Shown: in pieces, positions 1 through 12,000 of the stretch | Layout of the letters: each line of letters starts with the position of its first letter | Position numbering within the stretch: position 1 is the stretch's first letter | Source of the DNA: Elusimicrobiota bacterium | Lineage (GTDB): Bacteria > Elusimicrobiota > Endomicrobiia > Endomicrobiales > Endomicrobiaceae | Direction of reading: 5' to 3' | Assembly (NCBI GenBank): GCA_031287735.1 | Contig: JAITSO010000029.1 | Coordinates: 1 to 42,946, forward strand | DNA length: 42,946 nt | Translations under genes and position numbers: made by a program | The notes under the pieces: model-generated | Databases searched by the model: none | What the model was told of the DNA's origin: nothing | Seen by the model: the letters and a program-made list of their open reading frames with translations, nothing else

Positions 1-1196
1 TCTACGATTTCTGTAACAACTCCGGAGCCTACTGTTCTGCCACCTTCTCTTATTGCAAATCTCAACTGTGTTTCCATCGCTACCGGCATTATCAATTCTA
101 TTTCCATTGTCACATTGTCGCCAGGCATCACCATTTCCACACCTGTCGGCAAATGGGCTATCCCAGTGACGTCTGTAGTTCTAAAATAAAATTGTGGCCT
201 ATATCCATTAAAAAATGGCGTATGCCTACCACCCTCATCTTTAGTCAATATGTATACCTGACCTTTAAATTTTTTATGAGGCTTTATAGAACCAGGCACT
301 GCTATTACTTGACCTCTTTCCACTTGATTCTTTTCTATTCCCCTCAACAACATCCCTATATTGTCGCCTGCTTGCGCCTCATCCAATAATTTCCTAAACA
401 TTTCTATTCCTGTCACTACCGATTTCCTTGTATCTTGTATACCCAGTATTTCAACATTATCACCCACTTTTACTTTTCCTTTCTCTACCCTACCCGTCGC
501 AACTGTTCCCCTACCTGTTATAGAAAACACATCTTCTACACTCATCAAAAATGGCTTATCTACATCCCTCTGTGGCAAAGGTATTGTCTCATCAACCGCA
601 TCCATCAATCTCAGTATAGAATCTACACCATCCTGTACACCCTGCAACGCTTGCAACGCAGAACCCCTAATCACCGGAGTCGTATCACCAGGAAACTCAT
701 ATTTATTAAGCAAATCACGCACTTCCATTTCTACTAAGTCCAATAGCTCTTTATCTTCCACTGCATCGCACTTATTCAAAAACACCACTACAGATGGAAC
801 ATTCACTTGCCTCGCAAGCAAAATATGTTCTTTCGTTTGTGGCATCGGACCATCCAAAGCTGAAACTACTAATATCGCACCATCCATCTGGGCAGCACCA
901 GTTATCATATTTTTAACATAATCAGCATGACCAGGACAATCTATGTGTGCATAATGCCTTTTTACTGTAGAATATTCAACGTGGCTCACTGCAATAGTCA
1001 CTATCTTAGAATCATCCCTTCTCCCTTGAGACTCTGACGCCTTTGCAACCGTATCATACGGAACATACTGGGCTAATCCCTTATCACCCAACACTTTCGT
1101 TATAGCAGCTGTCAACGTCGTTTTACCATGATCCACATGACCTATCGTCCCTATGTTTACATGTGGCTTGCTCCTGTCAAATTTTTCTTTTGCCAT
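1..1196 (-). CDS. tuf: Elongation factor Tu, 3' end cut by window edge
   Basis: This GTPase carries aminoacyl-tRNA to the ribosomal A site. The frame opens with ATG at 1196 and runs off the left edge after 398 complete codons, so only the last residue or so and the stop are missing. Visible motifs are GHVDHGKT (G1), DCPGHADY (G3), NKCD (G4) and the C-terminal signature [16 protein letters not shown]. The Shine-Dalgarno sequence AAGGGG lies 6 nt before the ATG, inside the end of fusA, and the intergenic gap is only 2 bp. It is therefore the last visible gene of the rpoB-rpoC-rpsL-rpsG-fusA-tuf transcript. Nothing in it is unusual. Confidence 0.97.
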   Translation of the reverse strand, partial: MAKEKFDRSKPHVNIGTIGHVDHGKTTLTAAITKVLGDKGLAQYVPYDTVAKASESQGRRDDSKIVTIAVSHVEYSTVKRHYAHIDCPGHADYVKNMITGAAQMDGAILVVSALDGPMPQTKEHILLARQVNVPSVVVFLNKCDAVEDKELLDLVEMEVRDLLNKYEFPGDTTPVIRGSALQALQGVQDGVDSILRLMDAVDETIPLPQRDVDKPFLMSVEDVFSITGRGTVATGRVEKGKVKVGDNVEILGIQDTRKSVVTGIEMFRKLLDEAQAGDNIGMLLRGIEKNQVERGQVIAVPGSIKPHKKFKGQVYILTKDEGGRHTPFFNGYRPQFYFRTTDVTGIAHLPTGVEMVMPGDNVTMEIELIMPVAMETQLRFAIREGGRTVGSGVVTEIV

Positions 1197-1198
1197 TT

Positions 1199-3286
1199 TT
1201 ATCCCCTTGTAGTCTTATTACTCTTTTCCAGCAATTTGTCAGCTACTTGTTTCGGTATCTCTTCGTAATGCGAAGGTTCCATGCTATAATTACCCCGTCC
1301 TTGTGTTAGAGATCGCAATGAAGTAGAATACCCAAACATTTCAGCAAGTGGAATATTCACTCCTATATGTTGAATTCTATTTCTCGACTCCAAGCTAGAA
1401 ATTTTTCCACGTCTTGAATTCAAATCGCCTATAACATCACCCATATATTCTTCTGGAACAATAACCTCACTCCTCATTATTGGTTCCAAAATAACTGGAT
1501 CTGCTTTTCTGCATGCATCTTTGAAAGCCATAGAACCTGCTATTTTAAATGCCATCTCAGAAGAGTCCACTTCATGGAAGGAACCATCTACCACACTAAC
1601 TTTTACATCGACAACCGGATAACCGGATAATATTCCTGAAGTCATGGCTTCTTTTATGCCCTTATCTATCGCTGGAATATATTCGCGTGGAATAACACCA
1701 CCAACTATTTTATTAATAAATTCATAACCTTTTCCGGCCACCTGTGGTTCAACTATAAGAACAACATGACCGTACTGACCGCGACCGCCAGTCTGTCTAA
1801 TATATTTAGCCTCTGCTTTTTGTGATATTTTTATAGTTTCACGGTACGCCACTTGCGGTCTGCCAACATTCGCCTCAACCTTAAATTCTCTTTTCATTCT
1901 ATCAACAAGAATTTCAAGGTGCAGCTCACCCATACCTGCAATAATAGTTTGGCTTGTCTCTTCATCAGTCCTTACTTTGAAAGTTGGATCTTCCTGCGCC
2001 AAACTAGACAATGCTTTTGAAAGTCTCTCTTCATCAATTTTAGTTTTCGGTTCAATAGCAACATCTATAACTGGATCTGGAAAAGTCATAGATTCAAGAA
2101 GTATAGGGTTATCTTCAGCACAAAGAGTATCGCCAGTGGTGGTATCCTTAAGTCCCACAGCTGCAGCAATATCGCCGGCACTCACTGACTTCACTTCTTC
2201 CCTTGCATTTGAATGCATGCGTAATATGCGTGAAACTCGCTCCTTGGAATTTTTGGAGGGGTTATACACATAAGAACCGCTTTCAAGCGTACCAGAATAA
2301 ACCCTAAAATAAGTCAATTTTCCTATGTACGGATCCGATTGAATTTTAAAAGCCAATGCACTAAAGGGTGATGCAACATCTATTGGTATTACATTTGTCT
2401 CGCCAGTATCGGGATTTATACCTCCAAAAGCAGCTCTATCAAGAGGTGATGGCAGATAATCGCAAACTGCGTCCAACATAGGTTGAATACCCTTATTTTT
2501 AAAAGCTGTCCCACATAGACACGGCACCAATTTCATTCCAAGCGTAGCTTCTCGTATTGCAGATTTAATTTGCTGCACACTTGGATCCCTTCCTTCCATA
2601 AAAGCATTCATGACATCATCATTATAATCAGCCACAAGCTCTATCAATTCACTGCGCATATGTCGTGCCTTCTCCTCAAATTCCTTGGGAATGTCAACTA
2701 TATCGAATTTTGCACCAAGCTCTTCACCCGACCAAACATGTGCCTTCATCATAACTAAATCCACTACCCCCCGAAAATCAGATTCGGCACCTATTGGAAT
2801 CTGTATTGGAATAGGAACAGCACCAAGCTTCTTTTTTACATCATCCACAACCATAAAGAAATCAGCTCCTATTTTGTCCATTTTATTTGAAAACACTATT
2901 CTCGGAACATTGTACCTATCAGCCTGTCTCCAAACTGTCTCTGACTGAGGTTCAACGCCATTTCCAGAATCAAAAACAACAACTACACCATCAAGAACTC
3001 TTAAAGAACGTTCCACTTCGACCGTAAAATCAACATGTCCTGGCGTATCGATGATATTCAACTGCATATCTTGCCACCTACAATAAGTTGCTGCAGAAGT
3101 GATTGTAATCCCTCTCTCGCGCTCTTGTTCCATCCAATCCATAACAGCAGCACCTTCATGCACCTCACCTATTTTATGAGTTCTACCAGTATAATAAAGT
3201 ATTCTCTCCGTAGTCGTAGTCTTTCCAGCATCGATGTGGGCTGCAATTCCAAAATTTCTAATTTTATTCAGTGGACATTCTGCCAT
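1199..3286 (-). CDS. fusA: Elongation factor G
   Basis: This is the translocation GTPase, 695 residues if it starts at the ATG at 3286 ([13 protein letters not shown]). A TTG four codons upstream is also in frame, but it sits directly on the AAAAAAGG ribosome site and is too close to use. Visible motifs are AHIDAGKT (G1, near residue 17), DTPGHVDFT (G3) and NKMD (G4), then domain IV with the [11 protein letters not shown] segment. The length is normal for EF-G. It lies 33 bp after rpsG and 2 bp before tuf. The complete G1-G4 set and domain IV argue for the translocation factor rather than a ribosome-protection paralogue. Confidence 0.97.
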   Translation of the reverse strand: MAECPLNKIRNFGIAAHIDAGKTTTTERILYYTGRTHKIGEVHEGAAVMDWMEQERERGITITSAATYCRWQDMQLNIIDTPGHVDFTVEVERSLRVLDGVVVVFDSGNGVEPQSETVWRQADRYNVPRIVFSNKMDKIGADFFMVVDDVKKKLGAVPIPIQIPIGAESDFRGVVDLVMMKAHVWSGEELGAKFDIVDIPKEFEEKARHMRSELIELVADYNDDVMNAFMEGRDPSVQQIKSAIREATLGMKLVPCLCGTAFKNKGIQPMLDAVCDYLPSPLDRAAFGGINPDTGETNVIPIDVASPFSALAFKIQSDPYIGKLTYFRVYSGTLESGSYVYNPSKNSKERVSRILRMHSNAREEVKSVSAGDIAAAVGLKDTTTGDTLCAEDNPILLESMTFPDPVIDVAIEPKTKIDEERLSKALSSLAQEDPTFKVRTDEETSQTIIAGMGELHLEILVDRMKREFKVEANVGRPQVAYRETIKISQKAEAKYIRQTGGRGQYGHVVLIVEPQVAGKGYEFINKIVGGVIPREYIPAIDKGIKEAMTSGILSGYPVVDVKVSVVDGSFHEVDSSEMAFKIAGSMAFKDACRKADPVILEPIMRSEVIVPEEYMGDVIGDLNSRRGKISSLESRNRIQHIGVNIPLAEMFGYSTSLRSLTQGRGNYSMEPSHYEEIPKQVADKLLEKSNKTTRG

Positions 3287-3319
3287 TATTTTTATCAACC
3301 TTTTTTATTAATTTTTTTA

Positions 3320-3799
3320 TTACCACTTATAGTGAACAAAAGCCTTATTGGCTTCTGCCATCTTGTGTGTATCTTCCCTTTTTTTAATTGCGGCGCCCTC
3401 TTTCCTGCTTCCGTCAATTAATTCTTGAGCAAGTTTTTCATACATAGGTTTGCCAGTCTTATTTCTAGCTATCTCTATCAACCAATCAATGGCAAGCGTT
3501 ACTGAACGAACTACTGGCACTTCTACAGGAACTTGATAAGTTGCCCCACCAACTCTACGCGACTTAACCTCCAAAAGGGGCCTTATATTTTCTATTGCTT
3601 TATTAAAAACCTCCAAAGGATTCGCTTTCGTTTTGTCCCTAATCACATCGAAAGAACTATATATAATCGACTCTGACACACTTTTTTTTCCTTCAAAATT
3701 TAATTTATTTATAAACCTTGAAACCACAACCGAACTGTATCTACAGTCTGGGTCAGGCAAACACCTTCTCTCCTTCGGCTTCAATTTCCTACGAGGCAT
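3320..3799 (-). CDS. rpsG: 30S ribosomal protein S7
   Basis: S7 nucleates the 30S head by binding the 3' major domain of 16S rRNA. The start is placed at the ATG at 3799 (MPRRKLKPKERR), which has an excellent AAAGGAG site 5 nt upstream; the frame stays open further up but without a better start. The product is 159 residues, close to the usual 156. Family signatures are NPLEVFNKAIENIRPLLEVK and RRVGGATYQVPVEV. A consensus promoter sits just upstream (3851-3879), so rpsG-fusA-tuf can be transcribed independently of rpoBC-rpsL. In many bacteria S7 represses this operon through the rpsL-rpsG spacer; I saw no clear S7-type RNA site here. Confidence 0.97.
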   Translation of the reverse strand: MPRRKLKPKERRCLPDPDCRYSSVVVSRFINKLNFEGKKSVSESIIYSSFDVIRDKTKANPLEVFNKAIENIRPLLEVKSRRVGGATYQVPVEVPVVRSVTLAIDWLIEIARNKTGKPMYEKLAQELIDGSRKEGAAIKKREDTHKMAEANKAFVHYKW

Positions 3800-3850
3800 A
3801 TTATCTCCTTTAACGCAAAGTGATATGTTAATCCAACACCACACACAGCG

Positions 3851-3879
3851 ATTGTAACTAATCTACTTCATTTTGTCAA
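3851..3879 (-). promoter_or_regulatory. Promoter for rpsG-fusA-tuf
   Basis: On the minus strand TTGACA (3879-3874) is followed by 17 bp and TACAAT (3856-3851). It lies in the rpsL-rpsG gap and predicts a transcript start near 3845, about 45 nt before the rpsG ATG. The same two hexamers at the same spacing occur before ddl and dtxR. Confidence 0.75.
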
Positions 3880-3895
3880 GTCTTGCAAATTACGT

Positions 3896-4279
3896 CTATT
3901 TTACCGACGCTTTTGACCTCTTGGCGCCATATTTACTTCTAGACTGTTTGCGACCTTCCACCCCTGTGGTATCCAATACTCCCCTAACAATGTGATAACG
4001 AACTCCTGGCAAGTCTTTAACGCGTCCGCCCCTGACCAATACTATAGAATGCTCTTGAAGACTATGACCTATTCCAGGAATATAGGCCGTAACTTCATAT
4101 CCACTCGCAAGTCTTAGCCTGGCCACTTTTCGCAAAGCAGAATTTGGTTTTTTAGGAGTCATCGTTTTTACTTGAACGCAAACTCCCCGTCTCTGAGGAC
4201 AACTTTTCAAAGCCGGAACCCTTGTTTTTTTTTCAACACTTTTTCTTCCATTTGCAACTAACTGATTAATTGTTGGCAT
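3896..4279 (-). CDS. rpsL: 30S ribosomal protein S12
   Basis: This is the decoding-centre protein of the small subunit, 127 residues from the ATG at 4279 ([13 protein letters not shown]), with AGGA 8 nt upstream. An in-frame ATG at 4318 lies inside rpoC and lacks a ribosome site. The streptomycin-relevant loops read [11 protein letters not shown] and [12 protein letters not shown], with the lysines in their wild-type, drug-sensitive form. The Asp that RimO methylthiolates in many bacteria is present. The gene follows rpoC by 10 bp, and the gap to rpsG carries its own promoter. Length and sequence are ordinary. Confidence 0.97.
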   Translation of the reverse strand: MPTINQLVANGRKSVEKKTRVPALKSCPQRRGVCVQVKTMTPKKPNSALRKVARLRLASGYEVTAYIPGIGHSLQEHSIVLVRGGRVKDLPGVRYHIVRGVLDTTGVEGRKQSRSKYGAKRSKASVK

Positions 4280-4289
4280 TGTAGATTTC

Positions 4290-7200
4290 CTATAATATAT
4301 TTTTATTGTCAACTTCATTTTTTAAACGATACAGCCCGGTTCCAGCAGGTATTAGATGTCCAATGGAAACATTTTCTTTTAAACCCCTCAACATATCAAC
4401 CTGTCCCAAAATTGCAGCGTCCGTTAAAATTCTTGTGGTTTCTTGAAAAGAAGCAGCCGAAATAAAAGATTCCGAAGATAACGACGCCTTTGTCACACCA
4501 AGCAAAACAGGGTGTGCAACAGGCATTCTACCACCACTCTCTTTTACAATTTTCCTTTCTTCTTTATATTTATCTTTTGAAATAATTTCACCATTGATGT
4601 ACTGACCGTCCCCAGAATCCACAATTCTAACGCTAGACAACATCTGTCTAACTATTATTTCAATATGTTTATCGTTGATTATAACTCCTTGCAATCTGTA
4701 AACTTGCTGTATTTCATTCACAAGATATTCTTGAACTTCTTTAGGACCTTTAACTCTAAGAATATCATGCGGATTTATATCGCCATCGGAAAGCGTTTCG
4801 CCCTCTCGTACAGTATCGCCTTCATAAACTACCAGATGGTGACCAGGAGGAATAAGGTAACTTTTTGATATTTTTGTACTGTAATTTTCAACCTCAACAC
4901 GGATGCTGCCCCTCGCAGTAGTGTCGCCTAGATGAACTATTCCATCAATTTCCGACACAACAGCCGAATTCTTCGGCTTTCTACCCTCAAAAAGCTCAGC
5001 AATTCTCGGAAGACCGCCAGTAATATCCCTAGATTTTGCCATATCTTGTGGGATTTTAGCTAAAACATCGCCAGTCTTAATAACGCTACCGCTATGAACC
5101 ACTAATGTAGTACTCGCTGGTAAAGGGTATTCAGCAATCGCATTCTCACCATTTTTAATGATTATCTTCGGTATCCTTCTTTCTGAATGGTGTTCAATAA
5201 TAATTCTCTCTATTTGTCCGGTTATCTTAGATTTTTCTTTATGCAAAGTAACCCCATCTTTTATATCTACAAAATGAACCACTCCATCAAATTCTGATAT
5301 AATAGGTTTCGAATGGGGATCCCATTTTGCTATTAAAACATTCTTTTTTATTCCATCTATAGCATCCACTTTTACGTCAATTTTTTGTCCATCTTTCACT
5401 TCAACAACAGCACCATAAGGTATTTGGTGCACTTGCCTTCTATAAATACTAGATTCAGTATAGATAAGCTCTCCGTTTCTGCTGAGAACAACAGATTCGC
5501 CATCTTTGTTTTTAACAGTTTTTAAATTATGATAGTCTACCGTTCCGCTATTTTCTACATATATTTCTGAACGTGACACAACGCGGCTTGCAGCACCACC
5601 AATATGAAACGTTCTCAAAGTAAGCTGCGTACCCGGCTCTCCAATTGACTGTGCGGCAACAATTCCAACCGCTTCGCCCACTTCTACTTGTTTGCCAGTA
5701 GCAGGGTTTACTCCATAACATTTAGCACAAATACCATGTTTTGACTCACAAGTTAACACACTCCTAATGCCTATTTTATCTATTCCGGATTCTACCAACT
5801 TACAGGCTTTTTCATACGTAATAATTTCTCCACGTTGCACAATAATTTCATCGCGAACAACATCTACAACATTATCAAGAGCAACCCTTCCTATTACACG
5901 CTCATCTATTTTTTCAACAACTTCATCGCCGCTTTGCAACGCTCCTATAAAAACTCCATTGACAGTTTTGCAATCTCCTTCTCTAACAACAACGTTGTGT
6001 GCAACATCGATAAGTCTTCTTGTAAGATATCCAGCCTCCGCCGTCTTCAAAGCGGTGTCTGAAAGACCTTTACGACCACCGTGTGTAGAAATAAAATACT
6101 CTAATACAGTGAGACCTTCTCTAAAGTTTGATACAATGGGCGTTTCTATAATTTCACCAATTCCTCCGGTAAATTTTTTCTGTGGTTTAGCCATAAGACC
6201 ACGCATGCCAGCAAGCTGTCGCACTTGTTGTCTTGAACCTCTAGCACCAGAGTCGGCCATAACAAAAACCGAATTAAACCTATTGCTACCTTCTTTATAA
6301 CTCTCTGTTTCTTCTTTCCTCATTTCATCAAACATGATATCCGCAACCTCATCGGTGACCTTTGTCCAAATGTCTATAATTTTATTATACCGTTCCGATT
6401 CAGTGATAAGCCCCAATCTGGCTTGCTTCTCAATTTCCTTAATTTTAGCTTTTGCATCTTTGACCATTTTTTCTTTTTTTGGTGGAATGCTCATGTCGTC
6501 TATAGATATAGAAACCCCTACTATAGTGGCATATTTATACCCTATATTCTTAATATTATCCAATAATTCTACTGTTTTTTTCTGACCGAACTCATTGTAA
6601 CACCTATCTACAAGCGTCACAAGCTCTTTTTTCGTCATACTTCTATTTTGATAGCCCATAGCGTAACCACCATTGTCATCTTTCAACAATTGCTCATTGA
6701 ATACGACCCTTCCCACAGTGGTATAATTTAAAATTTCGCCGTCACTTTCTGTCTTGTAGTTCTTCCATTTACTAATATCATGTTGTTCATTGTCTTTGAG
6801 CTTCTTATCCCTTATATTCGTAATTCCCACAACTTTAATTCTCGCTTGCAAATCGACTTTTTTAGTCTGGTAAGCACTAATAACTTCATCTACTGAATAA
6901 AATATTTTACCTTCCCCCGGAACACCAATTTTTTCCTTTGTAAGGTAAAAGCAACCCAAAACTATATCCTGAGATGGAACAGCGATAGGTTTTCCAGAAG
7001 CTGGAGATAAAATATTGTTAGTAGACAACATTAAAACCTTCGCTTCGAGTTGCGCCTCCAAAGAAATCGGCAAATGAACAGCCATTTGATCTCCGTCAAA
7101 ATCCGCGTTAAAAGCAGCACAAGTTAAAGGATGAAGTTGTATGGATTTCCCTTCTACTAAAACCGGTTCAAAAGCCTGAATGCCAAGTCTATGCAAAGTA

Positions 7201-9044
7201 GGTGCTCTGTTTAAAAGAACAGGGTGACTCTTTGTCACTTGTTCAAGGACATTCCAAACCTTAACGTCACCACGCACAAGCATCTTTCTCGCAACTTTTA
7301 ATGTAATATTTTCTTGCTTTATCAATTCTTTAATAATAAAAGGCTTAAATATTTCTAAAGCCATTTCTTTTGGAAGTCCACATTGATTAAATTTTAAATT
7401 AGGACCAACAACGATAACGCTTCTCCCAGAGTAATCAACTCTTTTACCAAGCAAATTCTGTCTAAAGCGACCCTGCTTTCCCTTTAAAGTGTCAGAAAGA
7501 GATTTTAAAGCTCTATTACCAGCTCCTGTAACAGGTCTAGTTCTTGAGGCATTATCTATTAGAGCATCAACGGCCTCCTGCAAAAGCCTTTTCTCGTTGT
7601 TTACCATAACAACAGGTGCCTTTAACTGTTCTATGTATCTAAGCCTATTATTTCTGGTAATAACTCTCCTGTACAGATCATTTAAATCAGAAGCTGCAAA
7701 ACGCCCGCCATCTAAAGCAACCAAAGGTCTCAAATCAGGTGGAATTACTGGTAAAACCGAAAGTATCATCCATTCAGGCCGGGTTCCAGAATTTAAAAAC
7801 CCCTCTACAACTCTTATTTTTTTTACAAGTTTTGCTTTTTCAGCATCGGATTTTGTGTTCTTTATCTCAGAGTATATCTTATTTGCCTCTTCTTCCAAAT
7901 TAATTTCCTCCAGAAGCTTCCTAATAACAGATGCACCAATATCAACTTTCAAAAGCTCGTCAAAACCATTTTGAATACTTTCTATATCCCTCTCTTCAAG
8001 CAACACAACTTTATTTGGAGAAGTAAAATACCTCAAAAAAGGTATATCTATTTTTGCAGTTTCTATTCTACTCAAATATTTCTCATATTTCTTCAAAGCC
8101 AACGGGGATTTCCTAATATTAGAATATATCTCAGCATCGTTTACGCCAAATATTTCAATTCTTACGCCTCTGTGAATGTCTGTAACAATTTTATCAGTGC
8201 CATCAAAGTATTCACTAAAAATTTTTTTAACATTATCAACTTCATCGTTCGTCATGTCAGTGTAATAATAGACAGAATGGGGTTTAAAATAAACCTTGTA
8301 ATACGCCACTCCGTTATTTATGTTAGCAAGTATTTTACCTACAGCTTCGTCAATAGAAACACCTGATATCTCCGCTTGTTCTTTTACAATAGATTTCAAC
8401 TGTTTTTTAGCCTTCACAGAATCGGAATCAATAAAAAATTCTTCCTTTACCATTCCGTCGATAACATTTTTGAATTCTTCACCAGCAACAGAATCCATTA
8501 TCCCGTATTTAAACAAAGTAAATTCGTGTTCTTTCAAAAGTTCGCCCTTTAAAAGGATGGCAAACATACCATCCTTACACTTAAGTGTCTCTGTAACAAC
8601 ATATTTATTATAATAAATTATCTTCTCTAAGTCCGAGATTCGTATATTTAGAAGTATTCCTATTTTAGAAGGTGATTTCCTCAAAAACCACAAATGTGCT
8701 ACTGGTACCGCGAGTGAAATATGTCCAAACCTCTCCCTACGAACTTTTGATTCTGTAACCTCAACTCCACACCTGTCGCAAACAACACCTTTATGCTTTA
8801 TATATTTGTATTTTCCACAATGACATTCCCAATCTTTAGTAGGACCAAAAATTCTATCACAAAACAAACCTTCTCTCTCAGGTTTGAAAGTTCTGTAATT
8901 TATAGTCTCTGGTTTTTTTACCTCTCCATATGACCACTCTTTTATTTGTTCCGGACTTGCGACAGTAATTTTAACAGCATCAAAAGAAGCAAAAGCAAAC
9001 TCCATACTCTTCTTTTTTTGGACTTGGAAGCTAATTCTAGCCAT
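4290..9044 (-). CDS. rpoC: RNA polymerase subunit beta'
   Basis: This is the largest polymerase subunit and carries the catalytic magnesium site. With the ATG at 9044 (MARISFQ) it has 1584 residues. GTG at 9053 and ATG at 9005 ([13 protein letters not shown]) are alternatives; the last matches where many homologues begin. The N-terminal zinc site has Cys at about 74, 76, 89 and 92 (CHCG and CDRCG). [12 protein letters not shown], the metal-binding loop, is near residue 645. The second zinc site ends in [13 protein letters not shown]. The protein is clearly longer than the 1407-residue E. coli subunit, so it holds lineage inserts. It lies 45 bp after rpoB and 10 bp before rpsL in one transcript. 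Confidence 0.97.
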   Translation of the reverse strand: MARISFQVQKKKSMEFAFASFDAVKITVASPEQIKEWSYGEVKKPETINYRTFKPEREGLFCDRIFGPTKDWECHCGKYKYIKHKGVVCDRCGVEVTESKVRRERFGHISLAVPVAHLWFLRKSPSKIGILLNIRISDLEKIIYYNKYVVTETLKCKDGMFAILLKGELLKEHEFTLFKYGIMDSVAGEEFKNVIDGMVKEEFFIDSDSVKAKKQLKSIVKEQAEISGVSIDEAVGKILANINNGVAYYKVYFKPHSVYYYTDMTNDEVDNVKKIFSEYFDGTDKIVTDIHRGVRIEIFGVNDAEIYSNIRKSPLALKKYEKYLSRIETAKIDIPFLRYFTSPNKVVLLEERDIESIQNGFDELLKVDIGASVIRKLLEEINLEEEANKIYSEIKNTKSDAEKAKLVKKIRVVEGFLNSGTRPEWMILSVLPVIPPDLRPLVALDGGRFAASDLNDLYRRVITRNNRLRYIEQLKAPVVMVNNEKRLLQEAVDALIDNASRTRPVTGAGNRALKSLSDTLKGKQGRFRQNLLGKRVDYSGRSVIVVGPNLKFNQCGLPKEMALEIFKPFIIKELIKQENITLKVARKMLVRGDVKVWNVLEQVTKSHPVLLNRAPTLHRLGIQAFEPVLVEGKSIQLHPLTCAAFNADFDGDQMAVHLPISLEAQLEAKVLMLSTNNILSPASGKPIAVPSQDIVLGCFYLTKEKIGVPGEGKIFYSVDEVISAYQTKKVDLQARIKVVGITNIRDKKLKDNEQHDISKWKNYKTESDGEILNYTTVGRVVFNEQLLKDDNGGYAMGYQNRSMTKKELVTLVDRCYNEFGQKKTVELLDNIKNIGYKYATIVGVSISIDDMSIPPKKEKMVKDAKAKIKEIEKQARLGLITESERYNKIIDIWTKVTDEVADIMFDEMRKEETESYKEGSNRFNSVFVMADSGARGSRQQVRQLAGMRGLMAKPQKKFTGGIGEIIETPIVSNFREGLTVLEYFISTHGGRKGLSDTALKTAEAGYLTRRLIDVAHNVVVREGDCKTVNGVFIGALQSGDEVVEKIDERVIGRVALDNVVDVVRDEIIVQRGEIITYEKACKLVESGIDKIGIRSVLTCESKHGICAKCYGVNPATGKQVEVGEAVGIVAAQSIGEPGTQLTLRTFHIGGAASRVVSRSEIYVENSGTVDYHNLKTVKNKDGESVVLSRNGELIYTESSIYRRQVHQIPYGAVVEVKDGQKIDVKVDAIDGIKKNVLIAKWDPHSKPIISEFDGVVHFVDIKDGVTLHKEKSKITGQIERIIIEHHSERRIPKIIIKNGENAIAEYPLPASTTLVVHSGSVIKTGDVLAKIPQDMAKSRDITGGLPRIAELFEGRKPKNSAVVSEIDGIVHLGDTTARGSIRVEVENYSTKISKSYLIPPGHHLVVYEGDTVREGETLSDGDINPHDILRVKGPKEVQEYLVNEIQQVYRLQGVIINDKHIEIIVRQMLSSVRIVDSGDGQYINGEIISKDKYKEERKIVKESGGRMPVAHPVLLGVTKASLSSESFISAASFQETTRILTDAAILGQVDMLRGLKENVSIGHLIPAGTGLYRLKNEVDNKNIL

Positions 9045-9089
9045 TATTTGCACACATCCTTTTCGATATTTTTATGTCTCTTACTAAAT

Positions 9090-12000
9090 TTAATTTTTAT
9101 TCTTCGTAAGCTCTATATTAAGACTCAAAGCTTTAAGTTCACTGACCAATACTCTAAAAGATTCGGGAATTCCCATCTCATAAGCAAAAATACCTTTTAG
9201 TATAGAGTCATACATCTTAATTCTACCATCTACATCATCCGACTTAACAGTTAAAAATTCTTGCAAAATGTGTGCAGCACCGTACCCTTCTATAGCCCAC
9301 ACTTCCATTTCGCCAAATCTCTGTCCGCCAAACTGTGCTTTTCCACCTAAAGGTTGCCTAGTTATAAGCGAATAAGGACCGGTAGACCTAGCATGCATTT
9401 TATCTTCGACAAGGTGATTTAATTTCATAACGTACATAACCCCAACCGTCACCTTCTCCATAAAAGACTCGCCAGTTCTCCCATCATAAAGTGTAACCCT
9501 GCAATCATCATCAGGCAACGATTCAGCTCTAAATTTTTCCAAAGTTGCTTCAAGTTCGCTACCTTTTATACCCCTGCTAATCAACGACTTCTTTTTTGCA
9601 GCAACAAGATTTTCTCTAGCCTGACTTACGTGTTCCTTTACTTGGTTCTCGCTAGCACTATCAAACACAGGCGTTACCATTTGCCTATTCAACTGATATC
9701 CAGCCCAACCTAGCATAACTTCAAGGAGTTGTCCTACGTTCATACGCGACGGAATTGCGAGCGGCGAAAGAATACAATCTACTGGAGTTCCATCAGGTAG
9801 TCTGGGCATATCGCCAACAGGCAAGATTCTTGCTACAATACCTTTGTTTCCGTGTCTTCCAGCAAGTTTATCGCCTACTTGCAACTTAAGTTTTGTTGCA
9901 ACGTAAACTTTCACTATTTTGTTAATTGTCACAGGCAAATCATCGCCATTCTTAAATTTATCTTTTCTAGAATCAAAATAGCGTTTCAAAGTGTCTTCCT
10001 TATACTTAAAAAGTGCTTCTATTTTATTTATATCCACTTTTTTTGTAGCCGCTAGCACCTCTTTTTTTTCTTTAGCAAGATGCACCTTTGCGACAGCATA
10101 TTCACCACGAATCTCATCCAACTGTTTTTTTCTTTCTTTTTCAGAAACTTTAGCAAGCCACACAAAAGTTCTAACAGCAATAACTCTACCAGAAACACCA
10201 GGTGGAACCCTAGCAGACGAATCTTGAACATCATCAGCTTTCTTTCCAAACAATGCCCTTAACAGCCTTTCTTCTGGAGTGGTCTGTTGATCTACTTTTG
10301 GCGAAGTCTTTCCAACCAATATATCACCTTTTTGAACTTTTGAACCAACCTTAATAACACCGTATTCATCTAAATTTAACAACTCTTCATTTCCAACATT
10401 AGGTATATCCCTGGTTATTTCTTCTGGTTGTCCCTTTGTCTCGCGGGCCTCAGCCTGAAACTCCCTTATGTGTATGGAGGTAAATTTATCATCTTGTATA
10501 AGTTTTTCAGACAAAAGCATCGCATCTTCAAAATTATACCCATCCCACGGCATATAAGCCACTAATAAGTTTTGACCCAAAGCGAGTTGTCCACCACTTG
10601 TAGCTGGGCCATCAGCAACTGTTTGTCCTTTAGCAATGCGATCTCCAACCTTAACAAGAGGTATATGATTTATACAAGTATCTTGATTCGAACGAATGTA
10701 CTTTTTCATAGTATATTGGTCTATTTTATTTTCGCTAGTATACACTATTATTTCATCCGAAGAAACCGACAAAACTTCACCGTTTGTTCTAGCAATCACT
10801 ACTGTGCCAGAGTCTCTAGCAACTTTTTCTTCAATTCCTGTAGCCACCAACGGGGCTTCTGCAACCAAAACTGGCACACTTTGACGCTGCATGTTGCAAC
10901 CCATCAAAGCACGATTTGCATCATCATGTTCTAAAAAGGGTATTAGCCCTGCCGAAACAGATATAACCTGCATAGGTGAAACATCCATATACTGTACTTT
11001 CGCCGGGGGTTGAAATTCAAAGGAATTACCTCTTCTTCCGTGTACTAGATCAGCTATAATTTTTCCATTATTGTCCAAAGAGGTATTTGCCTGAGCTACA
11101 AAAAATTCATCCTCTCTATCTGCTGTAAGATACTCTATTTCATTGGTGGCAACACCATTGTCAACTTTTCTATAAGGTGTCTCTATTAATCCATAAGAAT
11201 TTACTCTCGAAAATGTAGAAAGCGATGTTATTAACCCAATATTCGGACCTTCTGGCGTCTCAATAGGGCAAATTCGTCCATAGTGCGTGTGATGCACATC
11301 GCGAACTTCAAAACCAGCTCTTTTCCTGTTCAATCCACCAGGACCCAAAGCTGACAAGCGACGCTTATGGGTAAGCTCTGCAAGAGGATTGATTTGATCC
11401 ATAAATTGCGATAATTGTGACGTCCCAAAAAATTTCCTTATCTGAGCAATAAATTTTGATATATTAACAACAGAACGCGGAGTAATATTTTCTTTATCCT
11501 GATTATTTAGTCGTTCCCTTACAAACCTCGCCATTTGAACAAGTCCAATTCTAACTTGATTTTCAAGCAATTCGCCAACTGATCTAACACGTCTATTTCC
11601 AAGGTGATCTATATCATCGGTTCCGATCTTAATAGTTTTTCCATCAAATGCAAACTCCGCGTCTCCATTATAAAGTGTCAACAAATATTTTATAGTAACT
11701 ACGATATCCTCTTTAGTAAGCGTTCTATAGTCGTCAGAAGGAACGCTCAAGCCAAACTTTTTCTCATAAAATTTAAAAATAGGCGATAGCTTCCTTGTTA
11801 TTTTGAATCTTCCAGTAGTAGTTAGATCGTACCTCCTTATAGAAGTGAATAGCAGCTCCTCTAAAAATCCCTGTGCACGCTCCTGCACAACAAATTCTTG
11901 GTGCTTCAACGACCTGTATATATACCCTACAGCATCTTTCTGTGTTTTAGTTCTATGATCCTCTTTCTTCAAAGTTGACGCAATTGAATTATCTTTAAGA

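Noticed and set aside
361..921. 186-codon plus-strand open frame
   Set aside because: It lies fully antisense to tuf, whose motifs are complete. The Ser/Thr/Pro-rich product is the usual shadow of a conserved gene.
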